DNA from: Methanobacteriales archaeon HGW-Methanobacteriales-1
Lineage (GTDB): Archaea; Methanobacteriota; Methanobacteria; Methanobacteriales; Methanobacteriaceae
DNA length: 64,000 bases
NCBI GenBank assembly: GCA_002839705.1
Contig: PGYO01000005.1
Location: 1 to 64,000 of the forward strand
Direction of reading: 5' to 3'
The notes under the pieces were generated by a model that saw only the letters and a program-made list of their open reading frames with translations, did no database searches and was not told the origin of the DNA. The translations under genes were made by a program, and so were the position numbers. Shown here piece after piece: positions 49,647-59,427 of this stretch. Each line of letters opens with the position of its first letter. Position 1 is the first letter of the stretch.

Positions 49647-50654
49647 ATGAAAAAGGAAGCTATTCTTTATAAAAAAATTGATGGAAAGGCCCATTGTAAT
49701 GTTTGTCAGCGTAGATGCCTGATATCTCCTGGAAATCGAGGATTTTGCTTAACTAGAGAAAATCAAGACGGTAATTTGTATAATTTGAATTATGGGGCTG
49801 TATCTTCGGAGGGTGTCGATCCTATTGAAAAAAAACCGCTTTTTCATTTCTATCCTGGATCTAGGGTATATTCACTGGGTAGTGTGGGCTGTAATTTGAG
49901 TTGTAAGCACTGTCAAAATTGGAATATTGCCCGGGCTTCGGTTGATAGTGTTTATACTCGTGAAATAACTCCAGAAACTGCCATAAAAAATACAAATCGA
50001 TATAATTGCAAATCCATTGCCTGGACATACAATGAACCCACTATGTGGCTGGAATACACCATAGATTCCGCAAAAATGGCCCATAAAAATGATTTAAAGA
50101 CAATATATGTGACTAATGGCTACATGACACTAGAAGCTCTGGAACTTATAGGTCCCCATCTTGATGCGGCCAATGTGGATTTAAAGGGGATGTCTGATAA
50201 ATTCTACCGTGAAATCTGTAATGCTCGACTTAATCCAGTACTGGAGAATATCATGGGGATGTATGATCTGGGAATTCATCTGGAAGTTACTAATTTAATA
50301 ATTCCAGGATATAATGATTCAGAAGAAGATTTAAAATCTTTAATTAAGTTTATGGCAGAAGAAGTAGGCTCAGAGGTTCCTCTTCACTTCACCCGATTTT
50401 TTCCACAATATAAAATGGAAAATGTGGCCCCCACACCAATCGAAACTCTAATAAATGCCCGAGATATGGCCCGAGATGCGGGAATGAGATATGTATATGT
50501 GGGCAATGCTCCCGGCCTGGATGGGGAGAATACATATTGTTATAATTGTGGCCAATTACTGATTGAGAGAAATGGCTATGGAGTAGGCCCTATTAGGATT
50601 CATAAGAATAAAAAATGTCCTGAATGTGGAGCAAAAATAAATATAAAAATTTAA
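49647..50654 (+). CDS. amrS: AmmeMemoRadiSam-system radical SAM enzyme
   Basis: 335 residues. An N-terminal four-Cys segment (HCNVCQRRCLISPGNRGFC) precedes the radical SAM cluster CNLSCKHCQNW. The middle carries WTYNEPTMWLEY and VDLKGMSDKFY, and a C-terminal zinc-ribbon pair (CYNCGQLL, CPECGAKI) ends it. This is the AmrS pattern, relatives of pyruvate formate-lyase activases. The partners AmrA and AmrB are not seen here. Its substrate is not firmly established. Translation is coupled to thiL. Confidence 0.9.
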   Translation: MKKEAILYKKIDGKAHCNVCQRRCLISPGNRGFCLTRENQDGNLYNLNYGAVSSEGVDPIEKKPLFHFYPGSRVYSLGSVGCNLSCKHCQNWNIARASVDSVYTREITPETAIKNTNRYNCKSIAWTYNEPTMWLEYTIDSAKMAHKNDLKTIYVTNGYMTLEALELIGPHLDAANVDLKGMSDKFYREICNARLNPVLENIMGMYDLGIHLEVTNLIIPGYNDSEEDLKSLIKFMAEEVGSEVPLHFTRFFPQYKMENVAPTPIETLINARDMARDAGMRYVYVGNAPGLDGENTYCYNCGQLLIERNGYGVGPIRIHKNKKCPECGAKINIKI

Positions 50655-50706
50655 AAATAGTCTTATGGAAATTAATAAGTTATTTAAAAAATAATATTTG
50701 AGTTAA

Positions 50707-51987
50707 TTATTCAGATAAACTAACCCTTTCAAACTTTTCTTTTTTATCTAAATGCTTGGTAGCATCCACTCCCACTTTGGTAGTGGTTCCATCAGGCAAT
50801 GCTGCCGGATCTAAAGATGAACCACGGGCTTTAGGCACAATAAGAATATCATCGTCTCCTTTTACCCGAGTGGCCATAGCATATTCCAAATCTTCCGGAT
50901 TAAAAATATCAATATCCTCATCAACTACCACTACGTGTTTTAAAGAGGGATGTGCTGCTAAAGCGGCCATCATAACATTTTTACCATCGCCCTGAGTCTG
51001 TTTTTGAATGGATACTGCAGCATGCAACCAACAGCACCCTCCTTCAGTCAAAACAACGTTTTTAACAGTGGGAACTGTATTTTGAACAGCTTTGTAAATT
51101 CTTGGCTCTTGAGGCAGGCCTTGTAGTAAACGGTGCTCAAATCCCGCCGGTAAAATGGCATGATACATAGCATCATCTTTTACATGCATTTTATCAAGCT
51201 CTATCACAGGTTCCTGTCTTACTACATCATAAGTATCTGTTAAATCAACGAATGGTCCTTCATCCGCTCTTTTATTTGCCAAAAGTTTTCCTTCCAATAT
51301 TATTTCTGCTTCTGGAACTTCTAAATCAGAATTTTCACATTTTAACAGTTTCATATTTCCGTCATGGAAACTGTTGGCCACTTCCATTTCATCAGCAGTA
51401 ATAGGTATGGATGTTGTGGTGGCCAACAATGTAGCAGGATTCATTCCAATGGCAATAGCAATATCAAGATCTTTTCCTAATGCTTCAGCCCGCTGGTGAT
51501 AGGTGTACAAATGCCGAGGTACTATTCGAACGGTGAGATGATTATCATCCAGTACTAGCATGCGGTGAATAGAAGCATTTATAGTTCCATTTTCTGGATC
51601 TCGGGCAAAAATAACACCTGCAGTTATATATGGCCCACCATCGCGTTGATAATGGGTGATTATAGGTAATTTTCTTAAATTAGCAGGGAAAGTATTATAA
51701 TTTTTGGAAATTTTTCCAATATTCTGTACTGCTTGCGGAGTTTCCATTCCATGAATGATTTTGTGTGTAATTCCAGCCACATTTGTATTTAAAGCTCTAG
51801 CAATTTTGTCTCTGGTGTTACAGATACCTGAAATGACAGGAATATCTGACTCTTTCACGTTTTCAAGTATAACTGTTTCTTTAGGATGTTCTCTTAATAT
51901 TTTAGCAGCTTCAAACACGCTAGAAACTTCATTATCTATTCTTACTACTCCAAAATCCTTTTCTATAATTTTTAAAAATTCTTTCAT
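50707..51987 (-). CDS. UbiD-family decarboxylase, probable anhydromevalonate phosphate decarboxylase
   Basis: 426 residues of the prenylated-FMN-dependent UbiD family: [12 protein letters not shown]-like [40 protein letters not shown], and [16 protein letters not shown]. In archaea lacking phosphomevalonate decarboxylase, this group converts trans-anhydromevalonate phosphate to isopentenyl phosphate. The AcnX large subunit that makes its substrate is at 27430-28617. GGTGATATC precedes the ATG. The pathway assignment rests on lineage and co-occurrence. Confidence 0.85.
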   Translation of the reverse strand: MKEFLKIIEKDFGVVRIDNEVSSVFEAAKILREHPKETVILENVKESDIPVISGICNTRDKIARALNTNVAGITHKIIHGMETPQAVQNIGKISKNYNTFPANLRKLPIITHYQRDGGPYITAGVIFARDPENGTINASIHRMLVLDDNHLTVRIVPRHLYTYHQRAEALGKDLDIAIAIGMNPATLLATTTSIPITADEMEVANSFHDGNMKLLKCENSDLEVPEAEIILEGKLLANKRADEGPFVDLTDTYDVVRQEPVIELDKMHVKDDAMYHAILPAGFEHRLLQGLPQEPRIYKAVQNTVPTVKNVVLTEGGCCWLHAAVSIQKQTQGDGKNVMMAALAAHPSLKHVVVVDEDIDIFNPEDLEYAMATRVKGDDDILIVPKARGSSLDPAALPDGTTTKVGVDATKHLDKKEKFERVSLSE

Positions 51988-52085
51988 GATATCACCAGAG
52001 CTATTAAATTTATAATTTTAATATACTTTTAATATAAGCTCAATTATTTTATCATATTATTTAAGAGATTATTTTAAGTAATTAA

Positions 52086-53111
52086 TCATCCAAAGTCAGA
52101 TGATTTACTCTTCAAGCGTTTAACTCTATTTTCAAGTTTTTGATCTCCTATTCCTAGCATTTCAGCAGCTAAAACTGCAGCATTACCACCATTGGCCACA
52201 CCAACAGTGCCCACGGGAACACCTGGGGGCATATTTACCATAGATAACAATGCATCTAGCCCACCCATCCTCATAGGACAGGGAACACCAATAACCGGTT
52301 TTTCGCTTAAGGCCACTACTGCACCAGTAACATGTGCAGAAAGTCCACTTATAGCTATAAATAGTTTAACGTCAGCCATTCTTTCCATATACTCTTCAAA
52401 CCTGCCAGGATATCTTACGGGGGAGATGACGTTCATATCGTAGGATATTCCCATTCTCTCCAGAAACATTGTAGTTTTCTTGGCAATTTTCATGTCTGAA
52501 TAGCTTCCAGGAATCACTGCAACCATAGGCGTCTCTGAATCAGAATTTTCTGACGATGAAACTGGAAACAAGCCTTTATCAATACTCGGCATTTCAATCT
52601 TGACCGGGGTGTAATAGTTTCCTTCAATGTTATTTAATAACTGGTACTCATCCCTTTGAACTTTCTCATAGAAACCCTGTCTAAGGGTAGAAACTCTCTT
52701 TCTAACATCTTCATCATAAATTCCAATAATTTGAGCGGCTAAAAGAGCCCCATTATCTCCCCTATCAATTCCTACAGTAGCTACTGGGGCCGGAAATGGC
52801 ATTTGTGATGATGCAAAAAGGGCATCTAAACCCCCTATTTTAACATCAACAGGAACTCCCACTACTGGACGATGAGTATTGGCGGCAATCATACCTGGAA
52901 GGTGGGCCGATAGTCCTGCAATTCCAATAAATACTTCAACACCTCTAAGAGTTGATTCCAGTACGATTTGTTTCACTTTTTCATGGGTACGGTGGGCAGA
53001 AGCTACTCTAATATCATATGCAATCTCTAATTGTTCTAAAATATCCAGAGCTTTTTCGGCTATTTTAAAATCAGACGCACTTCCCAGCAATATCATAACT
53101 TTAGGTTTCAA
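52086..53111 (-). CDS. purE: tandem-domain PurE, N5-carboxyaminoimidazole ribonucleotide mutase family
   Basis: 341 residues, twice the usual length of about 165. Domain 1 (1-160) has GSASDFKIAEKA, the catalytic SAHRTHEKV with H40, and GLSAHLPGMIA. Domain 2 (about 193-341) has GSYSDMKIAKKT and GLSAHVTGAVVA, but ISPVRYP replaces the SAHR segment. So domain 2 lacks one catalytic His. A linker of about 30 residues joins them. The TTG start follows AGGTGA. The duplicated form occurs in several methanogens. Confidence 0.93.
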   Translation of the reverse strand: MKPKVMILLGSASDFKIAEKALDILEQLEIAYDIRVASAHRTHEKVKQIVLESTLRGVEVFIGIAGLSAHLPGMIAANTHRPVVGVPVDVKIGGLDALFASSQMPFPAPVATVGIDRGDNGALLAAQIIGIYDEDVRKRVSTLRQGFYEKVQRDEYQLLNNIEGNYYTPVKIEMPSIDKGLFPVSSSENSDSETPMVAVIPGSYSDMKIAKKTTMFLERMGISYDMNVISPVRYPGRFEEYMERMADVKLFIAISGLSAHVTGAVVALSEKPVIGVPCPMRMGGLDALLSMVNMPPGVPVGTVGVANGGNAAVLAAEMLGIGDQKLENRVKRLKSKSSDFG

Positions 53112-53621
53112 TTTTGTTTCACCTGTTTTTTATTTTATAAATTAATTGTAGATTTGAAATTAAACCTGCAATTTATAATTTTTTAGTCTTAATGAAATTA
53201 AATTTAGTTAAAATTTTTGAATTATAGTGTTTAATACTGGCTATTTGCTGATTAATAACCTATAATTTATTATAGTGTAACAAATTATTTAAGTAAGTCG
53301 AATAACAACTAAATAATTAAATCGTTAAATTGATTATAAAAATCAATTTGTAATATTCAAAATGAAATTTAAGGGTTCTCTATAAAAAATTGTAATAAAT
53401 TTATCATAGTAGTTTCAATATACTGTTTTAAGATTTCTAGTAAATTTAATCCAATAAATCTTATTAATATTCAATTTAAAAAATATTTTTATAAGTACTT
53501 TAAAGAAATAAATTTAAAATAATATAAATTCTAATAAGTTCATCAATAAATTATTAAAACTACTAATCAAGATTTGTGTTAAAAAATACAGGCATTGATC
53601 TGTAGAGATGAGGTGCAAAAT
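53112..53621. other. intergenic region, divergent promoters
   Basis: 510 AT-rich bases between purE and the glycosyltransferase gene. No gene, tRNA or strong inverted repeat is seen. Confidence 0.4.
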
Positions 53622-55355
53622 TTGTCCTGGTTAATTCTAATCATCGTTTTCCTATTAGCTACCATAAAGAATAATGGAGAAGGGTCCAACTTACGAGTTT
53701 CTGTTGTGATTCCTGCATATAATGAAGAGGAAAATGTAGGCCATGTCGTGAAAACTGCGCTTTCTTGTAAATATGTTCAAGAAGTAGTGGTTGTAGATGA
53801 TGGGTCCTTTGATAATACTTATGAAAAGGCAAAAATAGCAGGGGCTAGTATAATAAGACATACTACCAACCAGGGTAAGGGTGCAGCTCTTAAAACGGGT
53901 TTTAAACATTCAAATGGAGATATTGTTGCTTTTATAGACGCGGATTTAGAAAATCTAACTATTAATCAGGTTGATAATATGATCAAACCTATTTTAGAGG
54001 GAAAAGCAGATATCACCAAAACTAAATTTAAAAGAGAAGGAGGAAGGGTAACTGAATTAACAGCTAAACCTCTTTTGAACTTCTTTTTTCCAGAAATAAA
54101 GTTTGATCAGCCACTCAGCGGACAATTTGCGGCTAAAAGAATGGCTCTGAATAAAATAAGATTTGAAGAGGACTATGGGGTCGATGTGGGAATTGTATTG
54201 GATGCTGATGTCCAAGGTCTTCGCATTAAGGAAGTAGACATAGGAGATATCAAGCACAAGATGTCCAATCTAGCAGACCTTAATGTAGTGGCTAATGAAG
54301 TGGTGCGAACTATTGTGGATCGGGCTATGGAATATGGTAGAGTGACCATGATGGATTCCATGGGAAAATATATACGTATGGGTATATTGGGGCTTTCTTT
54401 ATCATCTTTAGGTGTTTTCGGAGTATTTTTTATTAGAGTAATTCCAGCTACTATTTGGATAATAATATCTCTAGTGGGTATGTTATTGGCGATATATTAC
54501 ATATTTAAACTGATTAAAAGGTCTATCCATATGTTAATGCGGCATGAAGGAAGAACTCAGTCACTAAAATCTTTTACATATATGCATTTTCCTATATTGG
54601 TGTCTGGAATCATTTTGATTGCCATGCTTTCTACACTTTTAGGGGCAGTGCATGTTGATGATGGTAAAATTTCTATAGAACCAAATTCTGGAAATCTAAT
54701 TATATGGAAGAACTCTTCTGATAATAGAACATTTGATGTTCGTGGCCCTTATACAGTAGATAGTGCCTTGGAAAATGAAAATATTAGTATACGGATGTCT
54801 AGAGAAGCTATAGCTACTTTAGGCCTTAATTATGGGGATAAACTTTATATTGCTGGGCAGGGATATGTTTTGAACCAGCCTAGACCTGGAGAAGATAATA
54901 TAATTAGGATACCTCTGCAAGCCCGCCAGAGCTTGTATATTGATGTGGGGGATGCCATACAGGATGGAAATCTGCGTAAAGTTTTTAATAATATTTATGC
55001 TCAAAAAAATGTTTCTACTGAGGGGTCAAATGCCAATAACACTACGCTCCGGGAAGGAATAATAATTCAAAATAATGAAGCAGTAGGTAGAAAGGTTGAT
55101 ATTTACGTGGACAATGAAAAATTGGCCACTACTTCGGGTTTAATGGACAATGGATCTTACAATATTTATATCAATGACTTAAAGGTAAAAACCATTCAAT
55201 TTAATGATAAAAGTAGTTTGAATGAATATTTTGTTCAGTGGGGAACTCATGAGATTAAAATTCAAATAGGAGATTATGTAACCACGGATGTAAAATTTGC
55301 ACCAGTATCGGTAGGTAAATTTTTAAATTTTAATATCAATGGAACCCTTAACTAA
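53622..55355 (+). CDS. membrane family 2 glycosyltransferase with large extracytoplasmic domain
   Basis: About 577 residues from a TTG at 53622 with AGGTG six bases upstream; the frame extends back to a TTG at 53595. A first hydrophobic segment is followed by a GT-A domain (VVIPAYNEEENVGHVV, VVDDGS, catalytic DADLE near 103), typical of dolichyl-phosphate sugar transferases. Two or three membrane helices lie at about 249-292 and 322-343. The last 230 residues, with several N-glycosylation sequons, have no recognisable domain and probably face outward. The likely role is cell-envelope glycan assembly. Confidence 0.8.
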   Translation: MSWLILIIVFLLATIKNNGEGSNLRVSVVIPAYNEEENVGHVVKTALSCKYVQEVVVVDDGSFDNTYEKAKIAGASIIRHTTNQGKGAALKTGFKHSNGDIVAFIDADLENLTINQVDNMIKPILEGKADITKTKFKREGGRVTELTAKPLLNFFFPEIKFDQPLSGQFAAKRMALNKIRFEEDYGVDVGIVLDADVQGLRIKEVDIGDIKHKMSNLADLNVVANEVVRTIVDRAMEYGRVTMMDSMGKYIRMGILGLSLSSLGVFGVFFIRVIPATIWIIISLVGMLLAIYYIFKLIKRSIHMLMRHEGRTQSLKSFTYMHFPILVSGIILIAMLSTLLGAVHVDDGKISIEPNSGNLIIWKNSSDNRTFDVRGPYTVDSALENENISIRMSREAIATLGLNYGDKLYIAGQGYVLNQPRPGEDNIIRIPLQARQSLYIDVGDAIQDGNLRKVFNNIYAQKNVSTEGSNANNTTLREGIIIQNNEAVGRKVDIYVDNEKLATTSGLMDNGSYNIYINDLKVKTIQFNDKSSLNEYFVQWGTHEIKIQIGDYVTTDVKFAPVSVGKFLNFNINGTLN

Positions 55356-55489
55356 AAATTAAACATTTATTATATTTTTAATTTTATTAATCAGGATCTT
55401 TTTATATTAATATTTTAAATTAATCTAATCTCATTTGAAAATAAAAATATATTAAAAAAAAATTAAGAATACTTATTGAATAATTAAGA

Positions 55490-56422
55490 TTAATAATAGA
55501 CTTTTACTGCTTCATCCACATCATCATATAATCCTAATGCCGCAAGTGCACCTATTTTTCCATGTGAACCTGTAACTTCGATTAATTCTACTCCTACCTC
55601 TTTGGCCACAGCTTCAGCTTCTTCAATAGTTATCATGGATTTTTTAGTTCTTTCAGCATATTCTCTTAGAGCTTTAGGAATTGATATACCTTCTAAAACA
55701 GCAATAGATGTTTTTTCGGACAAAGTTTTTTCTTTTAAAATTTCCTGAGCCTTTTTAACTAATTTATCTTTTTCCCCAGGTTTTACAGCAAAGGTGAGCG
55801 CAATAGAAACACAATTTTGAGTTTTATGGGGATTGTGGGGGTATAATTGTACAATAACATGATCTAAATATTGAAAGCCTTGTTTGGCTAAATCCATACC
55901 CATATTATGGGCCATGGTCCAAGTAGCACCTTCATCTTTAGTATCTGTGTCATCCACACCTAAAACCACTTTTTCAAGTTTAGGGGTGATAACTGCGGCC
56001 TTTCCCATTTTTGACCCGCCACCTACATCATATAATTCAACTCTTTTTACGCCCTTAGCCATCCCCCGGCACATAGCAGCGCCTACTCCTGCACCGGCTA
56101 GTCCCGCATGGACCACACGGACCTCATCTCCTTCTACAGCTACTTCTTCTATTCCTGCTGCATTTATACTGGCCTTTAGTTCTAGAGGAGTTTTCCCTAT
56201 TTTGGTAATAAAAACGTGTTTATTCCCGTCTCTATATGATTTTAGGATTAATTCACTGGTTCTTTGATATTGGTGGACTATCCAGTGCGAACCAGATACA
56301 CAGGGATGATATTCTACTATTTCTACCTGGTCTTGATCAACCATGGTGAGAACTTTTTGATAAGGAGCTATCCAGGGGTCGTTGAATTTTTCTTTTAGAT
56401 CTTGAGGAGTCAAAATTTCCAT
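55490..56422 (-). CDS. methanogenesis marker protein 11
   Basis: 310 residues. The middle carries VVLGVDDTDTKDEGATWTMAHN, a TiaS-like nucleotide-binding signature seen in marker protein 11. The N-terminus has EYHPCVSGSHWIVHQYQRTSE, and the C-terminus GSHGKIGALAALGLYDDVDEA. The family is confined mostly to methanogens, and its role is unproven. AAGGGATTAAC precedes the ATG. It stands alone. Confidence 0.8.
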   Translation of the reverse strand: MEILTPQDLKEKFNDPWIAPYQKVLTMVDQDQVEIVEYHPCVSGSHWIVHQYQRTSELILKSYRDGNKHVFITKIGKTPLELKASINAAGIEEVAVEGDEVRVVHAGLAGAGVGAAMCRGMAKGVKRVELYDVGGGSKMGKAAVITPKLEKVVLGVDDTDTKDEGATWTMAHNMGMDLAKQGFQYLDHVIVQLYPHNPHKTQNCVSIALTFAVKPGEKDKLVKKAQEILKEKTLSEKTSIAVLEGISIPKALREYAERTKKSMITIEEAEAVAKEVGVELIEVTGSHGKIGALAALGLYDDVDEAVKVYY

Positions 56423-56703
56423 GTTAATCCCTTTATAATTTAATAAAAATATTAATCTATTTCATAATGGAATTATTCCATATTCATTAATTAATTGTTT
56501 AAAATATTATAAACCATTTAAATGATTTAACTATTTCTTTATTCCATATATTTTCCAGCCAATTAATCATTTATTACTTAACGAGTATTTGTTAAATATA
56601 TGCCATTAATTAAGATATTAGATTTAAACGCATAAAATGTTTATTAAATTAATACATTAGATAAAATATTATAAATATTATATTTAAAGGAGGGGGATAT
56701 GAT

Positions 56704-57291
56704 ATGAGACTCAATATGAACTGTGCTTTTGTGCATAAAAAAAGAATGTTTGCAAAATAAAGACTGTACTAATATTAAAGAAAAAATTAAAATTGGCTAC
56801 TCTGAAAGCGAACTTAGTATGATGAAAGTTGCTGCCGAAATTGAAGCTCAATTTTACATGAAAAAGACTCGTATAGAAGAAGTTATAATATTTGCTAAAA
56901 AAATGGGATATGAAAAAATAGGGCTGGCATTTTGTGTGGGGTTATCTGATGAAGCTGCTAAAATTCATCAATTATTTAAAAAAATTTTGAAACATATTCC
57001 GTCTGCTGCAAAGTTTGTGGAATAGACAAAACTGAGTACAACCTGGATAAAATACATGAAAATTCTAAAGAATCTATGTGTAATCCTATTGGACAGGCAG
57101 AAATTCTCAATGAAAAAGAAACAGATTTAAATATAGTTGTAGGTCTTTGTATAGGTCACGATATTTTGTTTACCCATCATTCAAATTCTCCATCAACGAC
57201 CTTGGTTGTTAAAGATAGAGTTCTGGCCCATAATCCATTAGGTGCTATTTATTCTCGTTATTACCAAAATTCACTGGATATTAAAAAATAA
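56704..57291 (+). pseudogene. DUF1847 metal-binding protein with two frame disruptions
   Basis: GGAGGGGG before the ATG at 56704 marks a clear start (MRLNMNCAF). One extra base near 56731 shifts the frame; without it the reading is NCAFCIKKECLQNKDC, the Cys-rich opening of DUF1847. The next block, KVAAEIEAQFYMKKTRIEEVI through GLAFCVGLSDEA, breaks at the seven-A run 56978-56984. One more A restores FETYSVCCKVCGIDK, MCNPIGQAEILN, VGLCIGHDILF and AHNPLGAIYSRYY. About 195 residues in all. Either a recent pseudogene or two consensus errors. Confidence 0.8.
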
Positions 57292-57375
57292 TATTTAATA
57301 AAAATTTATAAAATACTTCAAAACAATAATTTAACTGAATTTGCGATAAAAAAGATTGAAATAAGAAAAAAAGAA

Positions 57376-57786
57376 TTATTTTAAACGGTCACACATTTTA
57401 ACAACAGCTTCAACTGCTCTTTTACCGTATTCAACTCGCTGATGGGCTTCTATACGTGTCATACCTGGGCCAGAAATTCCTAATGAAACCGGTTTGTCAT
57501 ATTCCAAGGCTAAATCTGCAATCTTCCGGGAAGCATGTTGTACTACGATTTGATCGTGATCGGTTGATCCCTCAATTACTGCACCTAAGGTGATTACTGC
57601 ATCAATATCCTCTTGTTTTAAAAGTTTTTTTATGGCCAAAGGCATGTCAAAAACCCCCGGAACTGTAATTACTTCAGTTATTTCTGAATCTAAAAACTTA
57701 GCATGTTCTTTAGCAAGTTCAAGCATCATGTGGGTTATATCATAATTAAATTCTGCTACTACGGCCCCAATTCTTACATTAACCAT
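57376..57786 (-). CDS. ribH: 6,7-dimethyl-8-ribityllumazine synthase
   Basis: It condenses the butanone phosphate and pyrimidine precursors of riboflavin, also feeding F420 and FAD. 136 residues from the ATG at 57786, chosen for GGAGGTAG upstream. Motifs are VVAEFNYDITHMML, VPGVFDMPLAIKKL, LGAVIEGSTDHD with the catalytic His region, and GISGPGMT. This is the short archaeal form. Confidence 0.94.
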   Translation of the reverse strand: MVNVRIGAVVAEFNYDITHMMLELAKEHAKFLDSEITEVITVPGVFDMPLAIKKLLKQEDIDAVITLGAVIEGSTDHDQIVVQHASRKIADLALEYDKPVSLGISGPGMTRIEAHQRVEYGKRAVEAVVKMCDRLK

Positions 57787-57910
57787 TTTATCTACCTCCA
57801 AATTAGAGAATATTTATTTTTTAAACTGATATTTTTAAAGATATTTAAATATATTTCACTTTTTGCTAAAAATTCTTTTTTTCTAATATTCATAGACTTT
57901 TAATCAGGAA

Positions 57911-57994
57911 TTAAATCCAAAGTAGTGCATAAGCTACAGTACTAAATACCATGATAAATATTATAAAAAGAGCTATTGCCTGAGGTCTTTCCAT
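57911..57994 (-). CDS. 27-residue single-helix membrane protein
   Basis: A short frame starts MERPQAIALFII at 57994 and ends ALLWI at 57911. Residues 6-26 form one hydrophobic helix. GGAG lies eight bases upstream, within the last codons of sufS, whose stop codon is three bases before this ATG. Position, ribosome binding site and clean helix favour a real small protein, translationally coupled to sufS. The family is unknown. Confidence 0.5.
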   Translation of the reverse strand: MERPQAIALFIIFIMVFSTVAYALLWI

Positions 57995-57997
57995 TTT

Positions 57998-59197
57998 TTA
58001 CGCTCCAAATGTTTTTGCAATCTCTTCCACGGTTGTAGCTAGTTTCTGGATTTCTTCTGAGGTATTATAATAATGTACAGATGCACGTACAGTTCCACCC
58101 TGTTCATAGGCGCCAATGTGTTTTATAGCAGGAATTGCGCAGTGATGACCACTTCTTACACATATTCCTCCTATTTCATCCAGAATTTTAGCCACATCAT
58201 GGGGATGCATATTATTAATGTTAAAGGATACAATACCATAAATATTTTGGGGATTTCCATAGCAAGTTACATTTTCTATACTGGCTAAGGATGAATAAAG
58301 CTCTTGAGTGAGATTTATACCATGTTTTTCTATTTTTCCCATCCCTATTCTATTAATATAGTCAATAGAAGCCCCTAAACCTATAAAACCTGCAATATTT
58401 GATGTTCCTCCTTCAAATTTAGCTGGAAATGTTTCTAATTCGAAATCATCTTCTGAAACATCCAGCACTGTTCCACCCCCTAGAGAAGTGGGCTCTAACT
58501 CAGAAACTCTTTTCTGGTTGCAGTAGAGAAAACCAGTGCCAACTGGACCTAAAGTACCTTTATGCCCCGGAAAAGCTGCAAAATCTGCATTTATGTCATT
58601 AATATCTACTTTCATATGGCCTATGGATTGGGCAGCATCTACTAGATATAATAAATCTTTTTCTCTAGCAATTTTACCAATTTCATGCACGTCCTGTACA
58701 GAACCTATGGAATTGGAAACATGGGTGACTGCAATAAGTCGGGTAGTTTCATCTATCACTTTTTCAATGGAATATGGATCAACTATTCCATTGGAATCAG
58801 TTTTGACAACTTTCACATTAATCCCTTTTTTTCGAAGATTCAACCACGGCAGAAAATTAGAATGGTGTTCTATATTGGGTACAATTATAGAATCTCCCTT
58901 TTTAAAACTCAAACCATTGGCTACAATATTTATAGCTTCCGTGGTGTTTTTTGTAAAAACAATCTCTTCGGGAGAGGCATTTATGAAACTAGCAACTTTC
59001 TGTTTAGCTTCTTTCATTTTTTGGGTGGCTTTAATTGCCAAAGAGTAAGCTCCCCGTCCGGTATTGGCATTGTAATTGTAAAAGTAATCGCACATGGCAT
59101 CTACCACAGGCTTTGGTGTAGGGGTTGTGCTGGCGGCATCTAAGTAAATCACTTCTTCTAAAAGGGGAATATCGGCCCTTACTTCACTAGTTTCCAT
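57998..59197 (-). CDS. sufS: cysteine desulfurase (SufS/class V aminotransferase family)
   Basis: 399 residues. It would release sulfur from cysteine to a persulfide for Fe-S or thio-modification chemistry. Signatures are YLDAASTTPTP, FTKNTTEAINIVANGL, the PLP region VDAAQSIGHM and the Schiff-base lysine in FPGHKGTLGPVGTGFLY. The active-site Cys lies in GGICVRSGHHCAIPA. GGAGAATTT precedes the ATG. No SufE/SufU partner is adjacent; a 27-residue membrane protein follows. Confidence 0.9.
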   Translation of the reverse strand: METSEVRADIPLLEEVIYLDAASTTPTPKPVVDAMCDYFYNYNANTGRGAYSLAIKATQKMKEAKQKVASFINASPEEIVFTKNTTEAINIVANGLSFKKGDSIIVPNIEHHSNFLPWLNLRKKGINVKVVKTDSNGIVDPYSIEKVIDETTRLIAVTHVSNSIGSVQDVHEIGKIAREKDLLYLVDAAQSIGHMKVDINDINADFAAFPGHKGTLGPVGTGFLYCNQKRVSELEPTSLGGGTVLDVSEDDFELETFPAKFEGGTSNIAGFIGLGASIDYINRIGMGKIEKHGINLTQELYSSLASIENVTCYGNPQNIYGIVSFNINNMHPHDVAKILDEIGGICVRSGHHCAIPAIKHIGAYEQGGTVRASVHYYNTSEEIQKLATTVEEIAKTFGA

Positions 59198-59427
59198 TTT
59201 AAATTCTCCATATTGTCGGAATTAACTAATTATCAATTAAATATAATTTATAATATAATTTGCGCATCTAAGATTAATTTAATATTTATCAAATTTTATA
59301 CAGTTTATTCTTTTTAATTTGATTTCAACATTACTCTTTTATTTCCTTTCTTTATATCCTACTATAAAATTAACTATTGTTATATTAGTTTTGAAAATAA
59401 AAAAATTAGAAAACAGATATAAATTAT

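Noticed and set aside
56723-57291. Two separate short plus-strand genes
   Set aside because: Both are pieces of one DUF1847 protein. Motifs continue across the frame break at the A run, and only one start signal exists at 56704.
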